From Alphaproteobacteria bacterium (GTDB lineage: Bacteria; Pseudomonadota; Alphaproteobacteria; SMXQ01), in assembly GCA_009380075.1 (NCBI GenBank), contig WHSO01000028.1, positions 1 to 39,386 of the forward strand: 39,386 nt of DNA, given 5' to 3'. Shown here piece after piece: positions 1-8,973 of this stretch. How positions within the stretch are numbered: the first letter of the stretch is position 1; each line of letters starts with the position of its first letter. The notes under the pieces are model-generated. The model was given only the letters and a program-made list of their open reading frames with translations, did no database searches and had not been told where the DNA came from. A program made the position numbers and the translations under genes.

Positions 1-446
<446 letters not shown>

Positions 447-550
447 AGGTTTGAAACCCGTACACAAACGCATGCGTTCATTTCTGAACACGCTTGCGTA
501 CGGTACGTCTGTTGACGCGCCGCCGCCTGCGTATCCCTTCTTCTTCACGA

Positions 551-562
551 TGACAAAGAGCG
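551..562 (-). promoter_or_regulatory. boxA-like rRNA antitermination site in the 16S leader
   Basis: On the minus strand the leader reads CGCTCTTTGTCATCGTGAAG. This is close to the alphaproteobacterial rRNA boxA (TGCTCTTTGACA followed by ATNGTGAA). It lies about 105 bases upstream of the 16S 5' end and downstream of the promoter at 612-640, which is the expected position for NusB/S10-dependent antitermination. The assignment rests on motif and position. Confidence 0.6.
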
Positions 563-611
563 GCCGAAGAAAACCCCCATGCCAACTGGGCCGGGGGCCA
601 ACGGAGGCGCG

Positions 612-640
612 GTTTTACACGCCCCCACCCCCACTGTCAA
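612..640 (-). promoter_or_regulatory. rRNA operon promoter (-35 TTGACA, -10 TAAAAC)
   Basis: On the minus strand there is a perfect TTGACA at 640-635, a 17-base GC-rich spacer, and TAAAAC at 617-612 (four of six matches to TATAAT). Transcription would start near 605, giving a leader of about 160 bases before the 16S gene. The GC-rich spacer and discriminator (CGCGCC) fit growth-rate-controlled rRNA promoters. The rest of 641-834 separates the rRNA operon from the divergent lipoprotein gene, and I see nothing else in it. Confidence 0.7.
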
Positions 641-834
641 ACCCCTTTTACCTCACCCGGAAAGTTTTTCCGAAGCGGGGTCGGGCGACGCATTCCGGGG
701 CGCGCTAACGCCGCAACCACGGAAAATTATGGGCTGGTTTTCGTACGATGGCCGGATGTCACTGCAGACACCGACATCACGCATCATATAGGATTTCCCC
801 GCCGGGAGTAAAGACTGGGGAGCGCACCACAGCG

Positions 835-1320
835 ATGAAATTTCTATCCTTTGAATCAATGGCTTACTTTCTGCTTGCCGGGGCGCTTGCGGCCTGCGCG
901 CCGACCGCGGACCTGAAGGCGACGCAATCCGGCAGCGGCGGCGCGGGAGCCGGCCCCACGCTCGCACAGTTCAACGACATTCCGATCCCGCGTGGCGCGG
1001 CGATGGATCTGGAGCGCAGCCTGATCTTCGGTCCCGGCGACGGCTGGATCGGCCGGCTGGTGTTTACGACCTCTCTCAGCACCCAGGACGCCTTCGAATT
1101 CTACGGCCGCGAGATGCCCGCCTTCGGCTGGCAAGAAGTCACGCGCGTTCGTGCGCGGATCAATATCATGACCTACCTGCGCAGCGCCCGCGCCGCCACG
1201 ATCCAGATCGAGCACAGGACCCTAGGCGGTGCCGAGGTCAACGTCACCGTCTCGCCGCAGGCCCAGCCGGCTCCCGCCGCCAGGGGCGCTCCCGGCGGCG
1301 CCATCGTCCCCGTCCGCTAG
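835..1320 (+). CDS. putative lipoprotein of unknown function
   Basis: The 161-residue product begins with a short hydrophobic segment ending in the lipobox LAAC, with the acylated cysteine at about residue 21, so it should be an envelope lipoprotein. The mature part starts with a Gly/Ala/Ser-rich linker. A compact domain follows (about 45-140) containing a conserved-looking stretch around FEFYGREMPAFGW, then a Pro/Ala-rich tail. I do not recognise a characterised family. ATG at 835 is chosen because the lipoprotein signal starts there; the frame is open further upstream but that part looks non-coding. It is divergent from the rRNA operon and about 105 bases upstream of the MFS genes. Confidence 0.75.
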   Translation: MKFLSFESMAYFLLAGALAACAPTADLKATQSGSGGAGAGPTLAQFNDIPIPRGAAMDLERSLIFGPGDGWIGRLVFTTSLSTQDAFEFYGREMPAFGWQEVTRVRARINIMTYLRSARAATIQIEHRTLGGAEVNVTVSPQAQPAPAARGAPGGAIVPVR

Positions 1321-1426
1321 CCGCGCCGCCCGATGACGGGGCCGGCTTCCGGTGCTACAAGACACCGAAGACCGCACCGCGCGGCAACGGTGGGCGCAAC
1401 AAGCCCAGGGGAACGAACGCCGGGAC

Positions 1427-2647
1427 ATGCCCCAGGAAGACACCTCGAGCGACGCCGCGCGCTACGGCCAGAGCATGCGTATCCTTGCGCTGATCAGCGT
1501 CGGCCACGCCCTGTCCAACTTCTACGTGCTCAGCCTGCCGCCGCTTCTTCCGTTCTTCAAGAACGACTTCGTCGTCTCCTACACCCTTCTCGGTACGATG
1601 CTGAGCCTGCGCACGATCGTATCCGGCACGTTGCAGATGCCGATCGGGTTCCTGGCCGACCGCATCGGCGGCAAGCGCGTGCTGATCGGCGGCCTGATGC
1701 TGATGTCGCTCGGATTCGGTGGCCTCGCCTTCGCGCCTAGTATCTGGTGGTGCATGCCCCTGATGGCGTTGTTCGGCCTCGGCCTCGCCACAGTGCGGCC
1801 GTCCAACTACACGGTGATCAATGCCTCGATCCCGCCGACGTGGATCGGGCGCGCCTTCGGCATCAACATGTTCGCAGGCCACGCCGGGCGGGCGATTGCA
1901 CCGCCGATCATCATCGCCCTGTCAGCCTTGTGGGGCTGGCGGGTCGCGGTCCTCGTCGCCGCCGGCATCGGTATCGCCATTTCGGTCGGCATCATCAGCC
2001 AGTGGCGCATCGTCAGGGACGACGCCACCGGCAAGCGCAAGGACCCGGGACCCGGCATCGTGGCGGAAGTCCGCATGCTGGCATCCAAAACGGCGTTCCT
2101 GTTCTTTCTCTTCTACACACTGAATTCCCTGTCCAACAATGGCATCAACTCGTTTTCCGTCGCGGCGATGACGGAACTGCACGGCACGCCGCTGGGCGTC
2201 GCGTCGAGCGCGCTGACCGGTTACCTGGTCGCCAGCGCCGTGGGCGTGCTGGCCGGAGGCTTCATCGTCGACAAGACCTCCCGCCATCAGCTCGTCGCCT
2301 CCATCGCGCTGATCGCTGCCGCCGCCCTGATTGCGCTGATCGGCGCGGTGTCGCTGCCGCTGGTGCTCCTCGCAATGGTGATGACCGTGACGGGGATCTT
2401 CCAGGGCATGCTGCGCCCGGCCCGCGACATGATGCTGCGCGCCGTGATGCCGCGGGAAAGCTTCGGCAAGGCGGTTGGCATGGTGACCACCGGCGCCGCC
2501 ATCGGCGGCACGGCGTCGCCCATCGTCTTCGGCTGGATCCTCGACCACGGCGAACCGCAATGGGTCTTCTACATTGTCGGGCTCGGCCTGCTGGCCGTGG
2601 CCGCAACGGTCCTGGCACCGAAGGAAAAGGTCGGCGCTGCCGATTGA
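1427..2647 (+). CDS. MFS transporter (first of a tandem pair)
   Basis: This 406-residue protein has about 12 hydrophobic segments and the MFS loop 2-3 motif GFLADRIGGKR, so it is a major facilitator permease of the inner membrane, probably a proton-coupled organic-anion carrier. The substrate is unknown. A GTG at 1352 also opens the frame. ATG 1427 is preferred because the paralog just downstream begins at the equivalent place (both read about ten polar residues, then YxQSMRIL) and because a purine-rich AGGGGAA lies upstream of it. The next gene starts 55 bases after its stop and is an obvious duplicate. A nearby periplasmic binding protein and catabolic genes suggest carboxylate uptake (inference). 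Confidence 0.9.
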   Translation: MPQEDTSSDAARYGQSMRILALISVGHALSNFYVLSLPPLLPFFKNDFVVSYTLLGTMLSLRTIVSGTLQMPIGFLADRIGGKRVLIGGLMLMSLGFGGLAFAPSIWWCMPLMALFGLGLATVRPSNYTVINASIPPTWIGRAFGINMFAGHAGRAIAPPIIIALSALWGWRVAVLVAAGIGIAISVGIISQWRIVRDDATGKRKDPGPGIVAEVRMLASKTAFLFFLFYTLNSLSNNGINSFSVAAMTELHGTPLGVASSALTGYLVASAVGVLAGGFIVDKTSRHQLVASIALIAAAALIALIGAVSLPLVLLAMVMTVTGIFQGMLRPARDMMLRAVMPRESFGKAVGMVTTGAAIGGTASPIVFGWILDHGEPQWVFYIVGLGLLAVAATVLAPKEKVGAAD

Positions 2648-2702
2648 CCGACCGGCGCCGGGGGAATCCCACCGCCGCGAACCCCTTTTCACCGCACGAG
2701 CG

Positions 2703-3943
2703 ATGACCGACCCCACCGCACAACCGAGCGACAGCGAAACCTACAACCAGAGCATGCGAATCCTCACCCTGGTCTCGGGTGGACACGCGCTCTCCAATTT
2801 TTACATCCTCTGCCTGCCGCCGCTCATTCCGTTGCTAAGGGAGGAATTCGATGCTTCCTATGCCGCCCTCGGCCTGATGTTGTCCGTGCGCTCGGCGGCG
2901 ACGGGATTTTTGCAGTTGCCGATGGGATTCCTGGTCGACCGTTTCGGCGGCAAGGGTGTATTGACCTTCGGACTCATCGCGATGTCGCTGTCCGTCGGAA
3001 TGATTGCCGTGGTCCCCGATTACTGGTGGACGCTCGTGGCCATGGCACTCCTCGGCATCGGTGTCGCCACCATCCGGCCATCGAACTACACCATTCTCAA
3101 CGCATCGATGCCGCCCAATTTCATCGGCCGGTCCTTCGGCATCAACATGTTCGCCGGCCACTCGGGTCGGGTCGCCGCGCCGCCGCTGATCATTTTCGCC
3201 GCGGCGCTGTGGGGATGGCGCGCCGCCGTGATGATCGCCGCCGGCATCGGCCTCCTGACGACCATCGCGATCGTCAGCCAGTGGCGTCACGTGCGCGACG
3301 ATGCGGCGGCACGACGGGAATCGAAGGGCCGGGCTTCATCGCCGAGGTGCGGGTCCTTGCCTCCTACTCGGTATTGATGTTCTTCGTTTTCTACCTGCTC
3401 CAGGCGCTGACGACCAACGGACTGCATTCGTTCGTCGTGGCCGCCCTTGCGGACCTGCACGGGACGCCGCTCGCCGCCGCCTCGACCGCGCTCACCGCTT
3501 ACCTGATCGCCAGCGCCGTGGGCGTGCTCGCGGGTGGATTCCTCGTCGACAAGACGCCCCGCCACGAACTGGTCGCCGTCACGGCCCTCGGCGCGTCCGC
3601 GGCATTGCTGGTGGCGCTGGGTTCGGTATCGCTGCCGATCCTCGCGATCATCGCCTTAATGACGGCCATTGGCATCTTCCAGGGCACCGTGCGTCCGGCG
3701 CGCCACATGCTGCTCCGCAGCATCCTGCCCAGGGATGCCTTCGGCAAGGCCATTTCCATGGTGGCAACGGGGGCCGCCATCGGCGGATTCATCGCGCCGG
3801 TCATGTTCGGCTGGATCATGGACATCGGCGAAGCGCGCTGGCTGTTCTACCTTCTCGCCGCCTGCCTCGTGCTGATCGCGCTGACGGTGCTGGCACCCAA
3901 GCAAAGGATCGTCCTGCCACCGGACGGTGCCAAGCGTTCCTGA
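2703..3943 (+). pseudogene. MFS transporter (second of tandem pair), frameshifted
   Basis: The gene is homologous to its upstream neighbour along its whole length (shared QSMRIL start, GFLVDRFGGK motif, WRHVRDDA loop, TNGLHSF segment). The first part is read in one frame up to about residue 208 and the rest in the -1 frame. The break lies in a run of three G at 3326-3328. Adding one G restores S-K-G-P-G-F-I-A-E-V, which aligns with GPGIVAEV in the paralog. The restored protein would be 413 residues, the normal size. Both halves keep good coding character, so the loss is recent or is a base-calling error in a G run. If real, the product stops in the cytoplasmic loop between the two six-helix halves and should be inactive. 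Confidence 0.85.
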
Positions 3944-4059
3944 CCATCGTTGACTATGCCTCGGCAACGCTTTCGCCGCCCCGCACGGGGGTCTAGAATA
4001 GCAAAATAACCCGCGCGTCGGCCCGGCGCCGGGAGCAAATTTAAGGCAGGGAGTCCGAC

Positions 4060-5346
4060 ATGAAGATTCATCACATCGCCCTTGCGGCCGTCGCCTGTGC
4101 CGCCGCTGCCGTCCCGGGCAGCGCATCGGCCCAATCGGCTGCGGATTTCTACAAGAGCAATCGCCTCACGCTGCTCGTCGGCTATGCGGCGGGCGGCGGC
4201 TACGATACCTATGCCCGCCTCGCGTCGCCCCATTTCGCCCGCAACCTTCCGGGCAGCCCCAGCATTATCGTCCAGAACATGCCCGGTGCCGACAGCCTCA
4301 CGGCGCTCAACCATCTCGCCAACCGCGCCAAGCGCGATGGCAGCGTGATTGCCACCTTCAGCCGCACGCTGGCGATTTCACCGCTGCTCGGCCAGCTCGA
4401 CAAGAGCAAGGCCCAGTACGACCCGCGCACGCTCTACTGGATCGGCAGCTTCAACAACGAAGTGAGCGTCGTTGCCATCTGGGCCGCGAGCGGCATCAAG
4501 ACCATCGACGACCTGAAGTCGCGGGAAGTCCTGGTCGGCGCCACCGGCCTGACCTCCAGCAACGCGGTTTATCCCTATGTGTCGAACAATGTTCTCGGCA
4601 CGAAGTTCAAGGTCATCACCGGCTATCCTGGCACCTCGCACATGACGCTCGCGATGGAACGCGGTGAAATCCACGGCAACGGCGGCTGGTCCCTGTCCAG
4701 CATCTATGCCCAGCACCCGGCCTGGCTGACGGAGAAGAAGCTCAACATCCTGATGCAGCTGTCCACCGCCAAGCATCCGGCCCTGCCGGACGTGCCGCTG
4801 ATCCTGGAGTTCGCGAAGAACGACACCGAGCGCAAGGCGCTCGAACTCGTCTTCGCGCCGCTGGCCATGGGCCGGCCGCTGGCGGCGCCTCCCGGCATCC
4901 CGGAGGATCGCGGCGCGGCCCTGCGTGGGGCCTTCGACAAGACAGTCAAGGACAAGGCGTTCCTCGCCGCCGCCGGGAAGGCCAAACTCGACATCACGCC
5001 GGTCAGCGGCACCGATATCCAGAAACTGGTCGCCAACATGTACGGCGCCTCTTCCGAAGTGATCGAGTTGGCCAAGAAGGTCGTCGAGCGCGGCAGCACG
5101 GCCGTCGGCAAGGCGGTCATCCCGTATGAAAAGGTCTCCGCCAAGATTTCGAAGGTGGAGAAGGGAGGCCGCAAGCTCCGCTTCACCGCCGGCGGCAAGA
5201 AAGGCAATGCCGGCATCAGCGGCAGCAAGACAAAGATCACCATCGGCGGCAAGGCGGCCAAGCGCAGCGCCATCAAGCCGGGCATGACCTGCGAGGTGGA
5301 CTACCAGGGCAGCGGATCGACCGCGCGCACGGTCGCCTGTAACTAA
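4060..5346 (+). CDS. Bug/TctC-type periplasmic binding protein with extra C-terminal domain (copy 1)
   Basis: The 428-residue product has a signal peptide (cleavage likely after ASA, about residue 24). The TctC/Bug fold follows: VGYAAGGGYDTYAR near the start and the anion-binding loop region VQNMPGADS, characteristic of periplasmic receptors of tripartite tricarboxylate transporters. Usual TctC proteins are about 320 residues. This one continues with a ~75-residue C-terminal domain (about 5119-5343) that is Lys/Gly-rich, beta-type and ends with two cysteines (GMTC ... VAC). The Shine-Dalgarno GGGAG precedes ATG 4060, and a -10-like TAGAAT lies at 3994-3999. No TctA or TctB partners are nearby. 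Among the seven copies in this window it is the most diverged of the GYDTYAR subgroup. Confidence 0.88.
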   Translation: MKIHHIALAAVACAAAAVPGSASAQSAADFYKSNRLTLLVGYAAGGGYDTYARLASPHFARNLPGSPSIIVQNMPGADSLTALNHLANRAKRDGSVIATFSRTLAISPLLGQLDKSKAQYDPRTLYWIGSFNNEVSVVAIWAASGIKTIDDLKSREVLVGATGLTSSNAVYPYVSNNVLGTKFKVITGYPGTSHMTLAMERGEIHGNGGWSLSSIYAQHPAWLTEKKLNILMQLSTAKHPALPDVPLILEFAKNDTERKALELVFAPLAMGRPLAAPPGIPEDRGAALRGAFDKTVKDKAFLAAAGKAKLDITPVSGTDIQKLVANMYGASSEVIELAKKVVERGSTAVGKAVIPYEKVSAKISKVEKGGRKLRFTAGGKKGNAGISGSKTKITIGGKAAKRSAIKPGMTCEVDYQGSGSTARTVACN

Positions 5347-5365
5347 ATTCTGTTCCGCAAGCCAG

Positions 5366-5393
5366 GACGCCCGCCAGGAGACCGGCGGGCGTC
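5366..5393. terminator. hairpin between convergent genes
   Basis: A perfect 10-bp inverted repeat (GACGCCCGCC / GGCGGGCGTC) with an 8-base loop sits between the plus-strand binding-protein gene and the minus-strand cyclodeaminase-like gene. It lacks a strong T tract on either side, so it is a probable but not textbook bidirectional terminator. Confidence 0.55.
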
Positions 5394-5419
5394 ATTCATT
5401 TGCGACCAGGGAAACCGTG

Positions 5420-6532
5420 TCAGTCGCGGATGTCCTGCAGCAGCCAGTCGGTGGGGATTTCGTGGCCAAGGCCGCGTTCCTTGGCCTTTTCATAGGCCAC
5501 GGCGCCCACCGCCCAGAACTGGGCACCCTGCAGGTTGCCACGCTCGGAATAGGTGATCTGGGTCGCGGCGGTGCGCCCGCGGTTGGTGCCCTCGAAGATG
5601 TCCTTGAGGGTGACCATGCGATCAGGCAATGCGGCGCCATGGCCCCTCTTGCCGGACCGCTTCATCCTGAAGTTGGCGTTGAACTTTGGCTGCGCGGCAT
5701 AGGTGATGTACTCGTCCTCGATCGCCATCTCCGGCAGGCCCCAGGGACCCGGCGCGTTGCCGAAGCGGAGGTAGACGTCGACCTTGTCCAGCGTCTTCGC
5801 GTCCGGCCGCCCGCCGCCCCCACCGACGTTGACCACGTGGCAGCCCTTCTCCACCCATTCGCCGTTGAGCACCGGCACGGCGGAATCCGTCAGCCCGGCG
5901 ATGATGTCGGCGCCGCGATAGACGTCGCGCGGGTTGTCGCAGACGACCGCCTCCACGCCGTACTTGGCCTGCATTTCCGCCGCGAAAGCTTCGCGGTTGG
6001 CGGGCGTCGGCGAATAGACCTGGAGCCGCTTCAGCTTGCGCACGCACATGAAAGCGTCCATGTGGCTGCGCGCCATGCCGCCGGAGCCCAGCATGCCGAC
6101 GACTTCCGAATCCTCCCGGCTCATGTACTTGACGCCGATGCCGCCGTCGGCGCCGACGCGCATGTGCTGCAGCACGCCGTCGTTGATGAAGGCGAGAGGC
6201 TCACCGGTGCGTGTCGAGGTCAGCAGGATCAGGCCGCAGAACATGCCCGGGCGGGTGCAGTACTTCTCCTGGGTGACGGCGCCGTTGTATTCCTGTTCGT
6301 AGATCACGTCCGACTTCATGCGGATGGCGAAGTAGCCCGACTGCGAGCCGCCCTCCATCGTTCCCCACTGGTAGATTTTCTTGTCGTCCGAGGTGGGAAT
6401 CTGAATATCCACCCGCGGGCGGCACACCGCTTCCTTGAGGGCGAGCTCGCGGTAGGATTTCTCGAGCGCGTCGATGGTGTCCTTCATGGTCAGGACATCA
6501 CGGACGACATCGTTGTTGATGAACAGGGTCAC
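5420..6532 (-). CDS. ornithine cyclodeaminase / mu-crystallin family protein (copy 1)
   Basis: The product has 370 residues. The family hallmarks are an N-terminal dimerisation region with CRPRVDIQIP and WGTMEGG, the substrate-side motif FINDGVLQHMRVGADGGI (about 115-132) and a Rossmann NAD(P)-binding motif GMLGSGGMA (about 146-154). Members are NAD(P)-dependent deaminases, imine reductases or dehydrogenases of small amino or keto acids. The exact substrate cannot be assigned and it need not be ornithine. The start is GTG 6532 with GGGAGAG just upstream. It is the last gene of a minus-strand group (this gene, an MBL-fold protein, and a second paralog of exactly the same length), 57 bases downstream of the MBL gene. 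Confidence 0.9.
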   Translation of the reverse strand: MTLFINNDVVRDVLTMKDTIDALEKSYRELALKEAVCRPRVDIQIPTSDDKKIYQWGTMEGGSQSGYFAIRMKSDVIYEQEYNGAVTQEKYCTRPGMFCGLILLTSTRTGEPLAFINDGVLQHMRVGADGGIGVKYMSREDSEVVGMLGSGGMARSHMDAFMCVRKLKRLQVYSPTPANREAFAAEMQAKYGVEAVVCDNPRDVYRGADIIAGLTDSAVPVLNGEWVEKGCHVVNVGGGGGRPDAKTLDKVDVYLRFGNAPGPWGLPEMAIEDEYITYAAQPKFNANFRMKRSGKRGHGAALPDRMVTLKDIFEGTNRGRTAATQITYSERGNLQGAQFWAVGAVAYEKAKERGLGHEIPTDWLLQDIRD

Positions 6533-6589
6533 GCTTCTCTCCCCGATACGGTGCGCCCGACGTCGATACGCCGGGCGCGGTTTTCGGCC

Positions 6590-7522
6590 TTACCAGCCCT
6601 TTTCCTGGACCTGATAGTAGGTCCGTTCGATGAAATTGCGCAGGCGCGACGCCCGCTTGTACTTGGCGAATTCGCCCGGCAGCTTCAACTCCTTCTTGAT
6701 CTGTTCGAGGGTCTTGCCCTGCTGGACCATCTTCGCCACCTCGTCGCGGATGGTGACGAAGTAGCGCTTCTGCTCCTCGAGGTCCGCCACCCCGCGGCCC
6801 ACGTGCACCGGGCCGTGGCCGGGCACGTAGGTATCGACCGCCAGCTTGCGGGCCATGATGTTGTCGAGAATGCGGATCCAGCCGTCGACGACCGAATAGT
6901 ACACGCCTGACGACTCGCCCTGGCCCGGATGGATTTCGGTGTCGAGCAGGTCGCCGGTCAGGAACACGCGCTTCTGCGGGATATAGACCGTGGTGTCGCC
7001 GGTGGAATGGCCGTGACCCTCCAGCGTCATCTGGAACGTCAGCCCGCCGAAATAGAGCGTCATCTCGCCATCGAAGGCGATGTCGGGACGGACCAGCTCG
7101 GCGTCCTTGTAGCCTTCTCGGCCCGCTTCCTTGCGCTGCTGGAATTCGCGGCCTTCCTGCATGAACAGGTCGCGCGCCTGCGGACGGCTGGCGATGTAGA
7201 CCGGGTTGTCCTCACGGAAGTGCCAGGCGCCGGTGGCGTGATCGCCGGCGGAGTGGGAGGACACCAGATAGCGCACCTTCTTGTCGGTAGTCTTGCGGAT
7301 GGCGGCCAGCACCTGCGGCGCGGTGCGCACGTCGAAGTCGAACACGAGGACGCCGTCCCCGGTGACGACAAAGGTCGAATTGCTCGACCCCCGCCCGTTC
7401 TCCATCATGTAGACGTCGTCGGTGACCTTGCGCAGGGTCATCTTGTCGGCGGCGGAAGCGGCATGTGCAACGGTGATGGCCGCAAAGACTGCTACGGCCA
7501 TGGCAAATTTCCGGAAATACAT
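6590..7522 (-). CDS. secreted MBL-fold metallo-hydrolase
   Basis: The 310-residue protein has a signal peptide (hydrophobic core, cleavage near ASA-AD, about residue 24), then a metallo-beta-lactamase fold. Metal motifs visible are SHSAGDH (about 89-95), EGHGHSTGD (about 169-176), LTGDLL (D191) and VPGHGPV (H236). The first motif is HxAxDH instead of HxHxDH, so one usual metal ligand is replaced by Ala92. The protein resembles periplasmic MBL proteins found beside oxidoreductases and PQQ-type systems. Its position between two cyclodeaminase-like paralogs suggests hydrolysis of an intermediate in the same pathway (inference). ATG 7522 starts at the signal peptide. Confidence 0.88.
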   Translation of the reverse strand: MYFRKFAMAVAVFAAITVAHAASAADKMTLRKVTDDVYMMENGRGSSNSTFVVTGDGVLVFDFDVRTAPQVLAAIRKTTDKKVRYLVSSHSAGDHATGAWHFREDNPVYIASRPQARDLFMQEGREFQQRKEAGREGYKDAELVRPDIAFDGEMTLYFGGLTFQMTLEGHGHSTGDTTVYIPQKRVFLTGDLLDTEIHPGQGESSGVYYSVVDGWIRILDNIMARKLAVDTYVPGHGPVHVGRGVADLEEQKRYFVTIRDEVAKMVQQGKTLEQIKKELKLPGEFAKYKRASRLRNFIERTYYQVQEKGW

Positions 7523-7635
7523 CGTCGAGGCCCCCCTGGCTCTGGTCGGTGCGGGCCGTTCTTCGCGGCGGCTCCCGCATTCAGGAACAATTTTGGCAGG
7601 AATCCGGCTCCGCGCATAGCACGGGTGCCCGAATT

Positions 7636-8748
7636 TCAGTCGCGGATGTCCTGCAGAAACCAGTCGGTCGGGATTTCGTGACCCCTTCCGGCAGCGCAGG
7701 CCAATTCATAAGCGCGCCCGGCAACCGCATAGAACTGGGCGCCCTGGAGGTTGCCGCGCTCGGAATATGTGATCTGCTCATCCGACGTGCGGCCCTTCGC
7801 CGTGCCGGCGATGATGTCGGCGAGCCAGACCACCCGCTCCGGCGCCAGGGCCAAGCGGCCGCCGCGCTTGGCGTCAGGCGACATGTGTTTTTCCGCGACC
7901 TTTTCCGTCATCGCCGCATAGGTGAGGCGTGAGCGCGCCTTGCCGAATTCGGGCAATCCCCATGGCTGTGGCGCGTCGCCGAAACGGACGCTGACGTCGA
8001 TGCGGTCGATGGACGCCGGGTCCGGACGCCCCGACCCGCCGATGACGACGATGTGCGTGCCGGGCTCGAGCAGGGTACCATCCGTTACCGGCTCTGTAGC
8101 GTCGGTCACCGCCGCAAGAATATCGGCGCCGCGATAGACCTGCTCCGGCGCATCGCAGGCGACGGTCTCGATGCCGAATTTCTTTCGCATCTCCGCCGCG
8201 AAGGCTTCGCGGTTGGCGCGGGTCGGTGAGAACACCTGGAGCTTCTTTATCCTGCGCACGCCCATGAACGCGTCCATGTGGCTGCGCGCCATGCCCCCCG
8301 ATCCGAGCATGCCGACGACTTCCGCGTCCGCCCGCGCCGCGTATTTGACGCCGATCCCGCCATCGGCGCCAACGCGCATGTGCTGGAGGACGCCGTCATT
8401 GAAGATGGCCAGCGGCTCCGCATTCTCGATCGAGGTCAGGAGGATCAGTCCGCACCAGCGCCCAGGCTGCATGCAGTATTTTTCCTCAGTCGGAATACCG
8501 CCGCGGTTCTCCTGCACCAGCACGTCCGACTTCATGCGGATGGCGAAATAGCCGCGGGTGGAGCCGCCCTCCATGGTGCCCCATTGGTAAGTCTTGCCGT
8601 TTGTATCGGCCGGGATCTGGATATCGATGCGGGGCCGGCATACCGCCTCGGAATCTCGGAGATCGATATAGGAACGCTCCAGCGCCGCCATGGTCTCGGC
8701 CATGTCGAGGACGGCATGGACATCGTCGTTGTTGATGATGAGCGTCAA
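7636..8748 (-). CDS. ornithine cyclodeaminase / mu-crystallin family protein (copy 2)
   Basis: This is a paralog of the gene at 5420-6532, also 370 residues, ending in the same FLQDIRD-like tail and carrying the same WGTMEGGS, FNDGVLQHMRVGADGG and GMLGSGGMARSHMDAF motifs. It should be an NAD(P)-dependent enzyme of the same family. The reading frame is open upstream to 8841, but I place the start at TTG 8748. There the sequence aligns with the GTG start of the paralog (TLIINNDDV against TLFINNDVV), and a strong GGAGGGGAGG Shine-Dalgarno lies just before it. It is the first gene of the minus-strand group. The 225-base gap to the divergent acyl-CoA synthetase should hold both promoters. Confidence 0.88.
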   Translation of the reverse strand: MTLIINNDDVHAVLDMAETMAALERSYIDLRDSEAVCRPRIDIQIPADTNGKTYQWGTMEGGSTRGYFAIRMKSDVLVQENRGGIPTEEKYCMQPGRWCGLILLTSIENAEPLAIFNDGVLQHMRVGADGGIGVKYAARADAEVVGMLGSGGMARSHMDAFMGVRRIKKLQVFSPTRANREAFAAEMRKKFGIETVACDAPEQVYRGADILAAVTDATEPVTDGTLLEPGTHIVVIGGSGRPDPASIDRIDVSVRFGDAPQPWGLPEFGKARSRLTYAAMTEKVAEKHMSPDAKRGGRLALAPERVVWLADIIAGTAKGRTSDEQITYSERGNLQGAQFYAVAGRAYELACAAGRGHEIPTDWFLQDIRD

Positions 8749-8973
8749 GCCGGCCTCCCCTCCGGGTCGCGTCCGCCTTATGACTTCGCGGTAGCAACGT
8801 GAATTTCCCCTGAAAATAGGCGTCGGCGTACCCGGGAGCAACGCCGAACTGGACCGGCGTCACCGCGAAGGCATGAACCCATGCGGGGGGCCGTCGGACG
8901 CCGGGTTGAGTTGCATTTTTCCACGGCGCTGATAGGGATGGTCCGGTCCTTTCCCGTCCACCGGTCCGAGCCC

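Noticed and set aside
1352-1426. Upstream GTG extension of the first MFS gene
   Set aside because: The extra 25 residues are polar, have no counterpart in the downstream paralog, and the paralog alignment supports ATG 1427.
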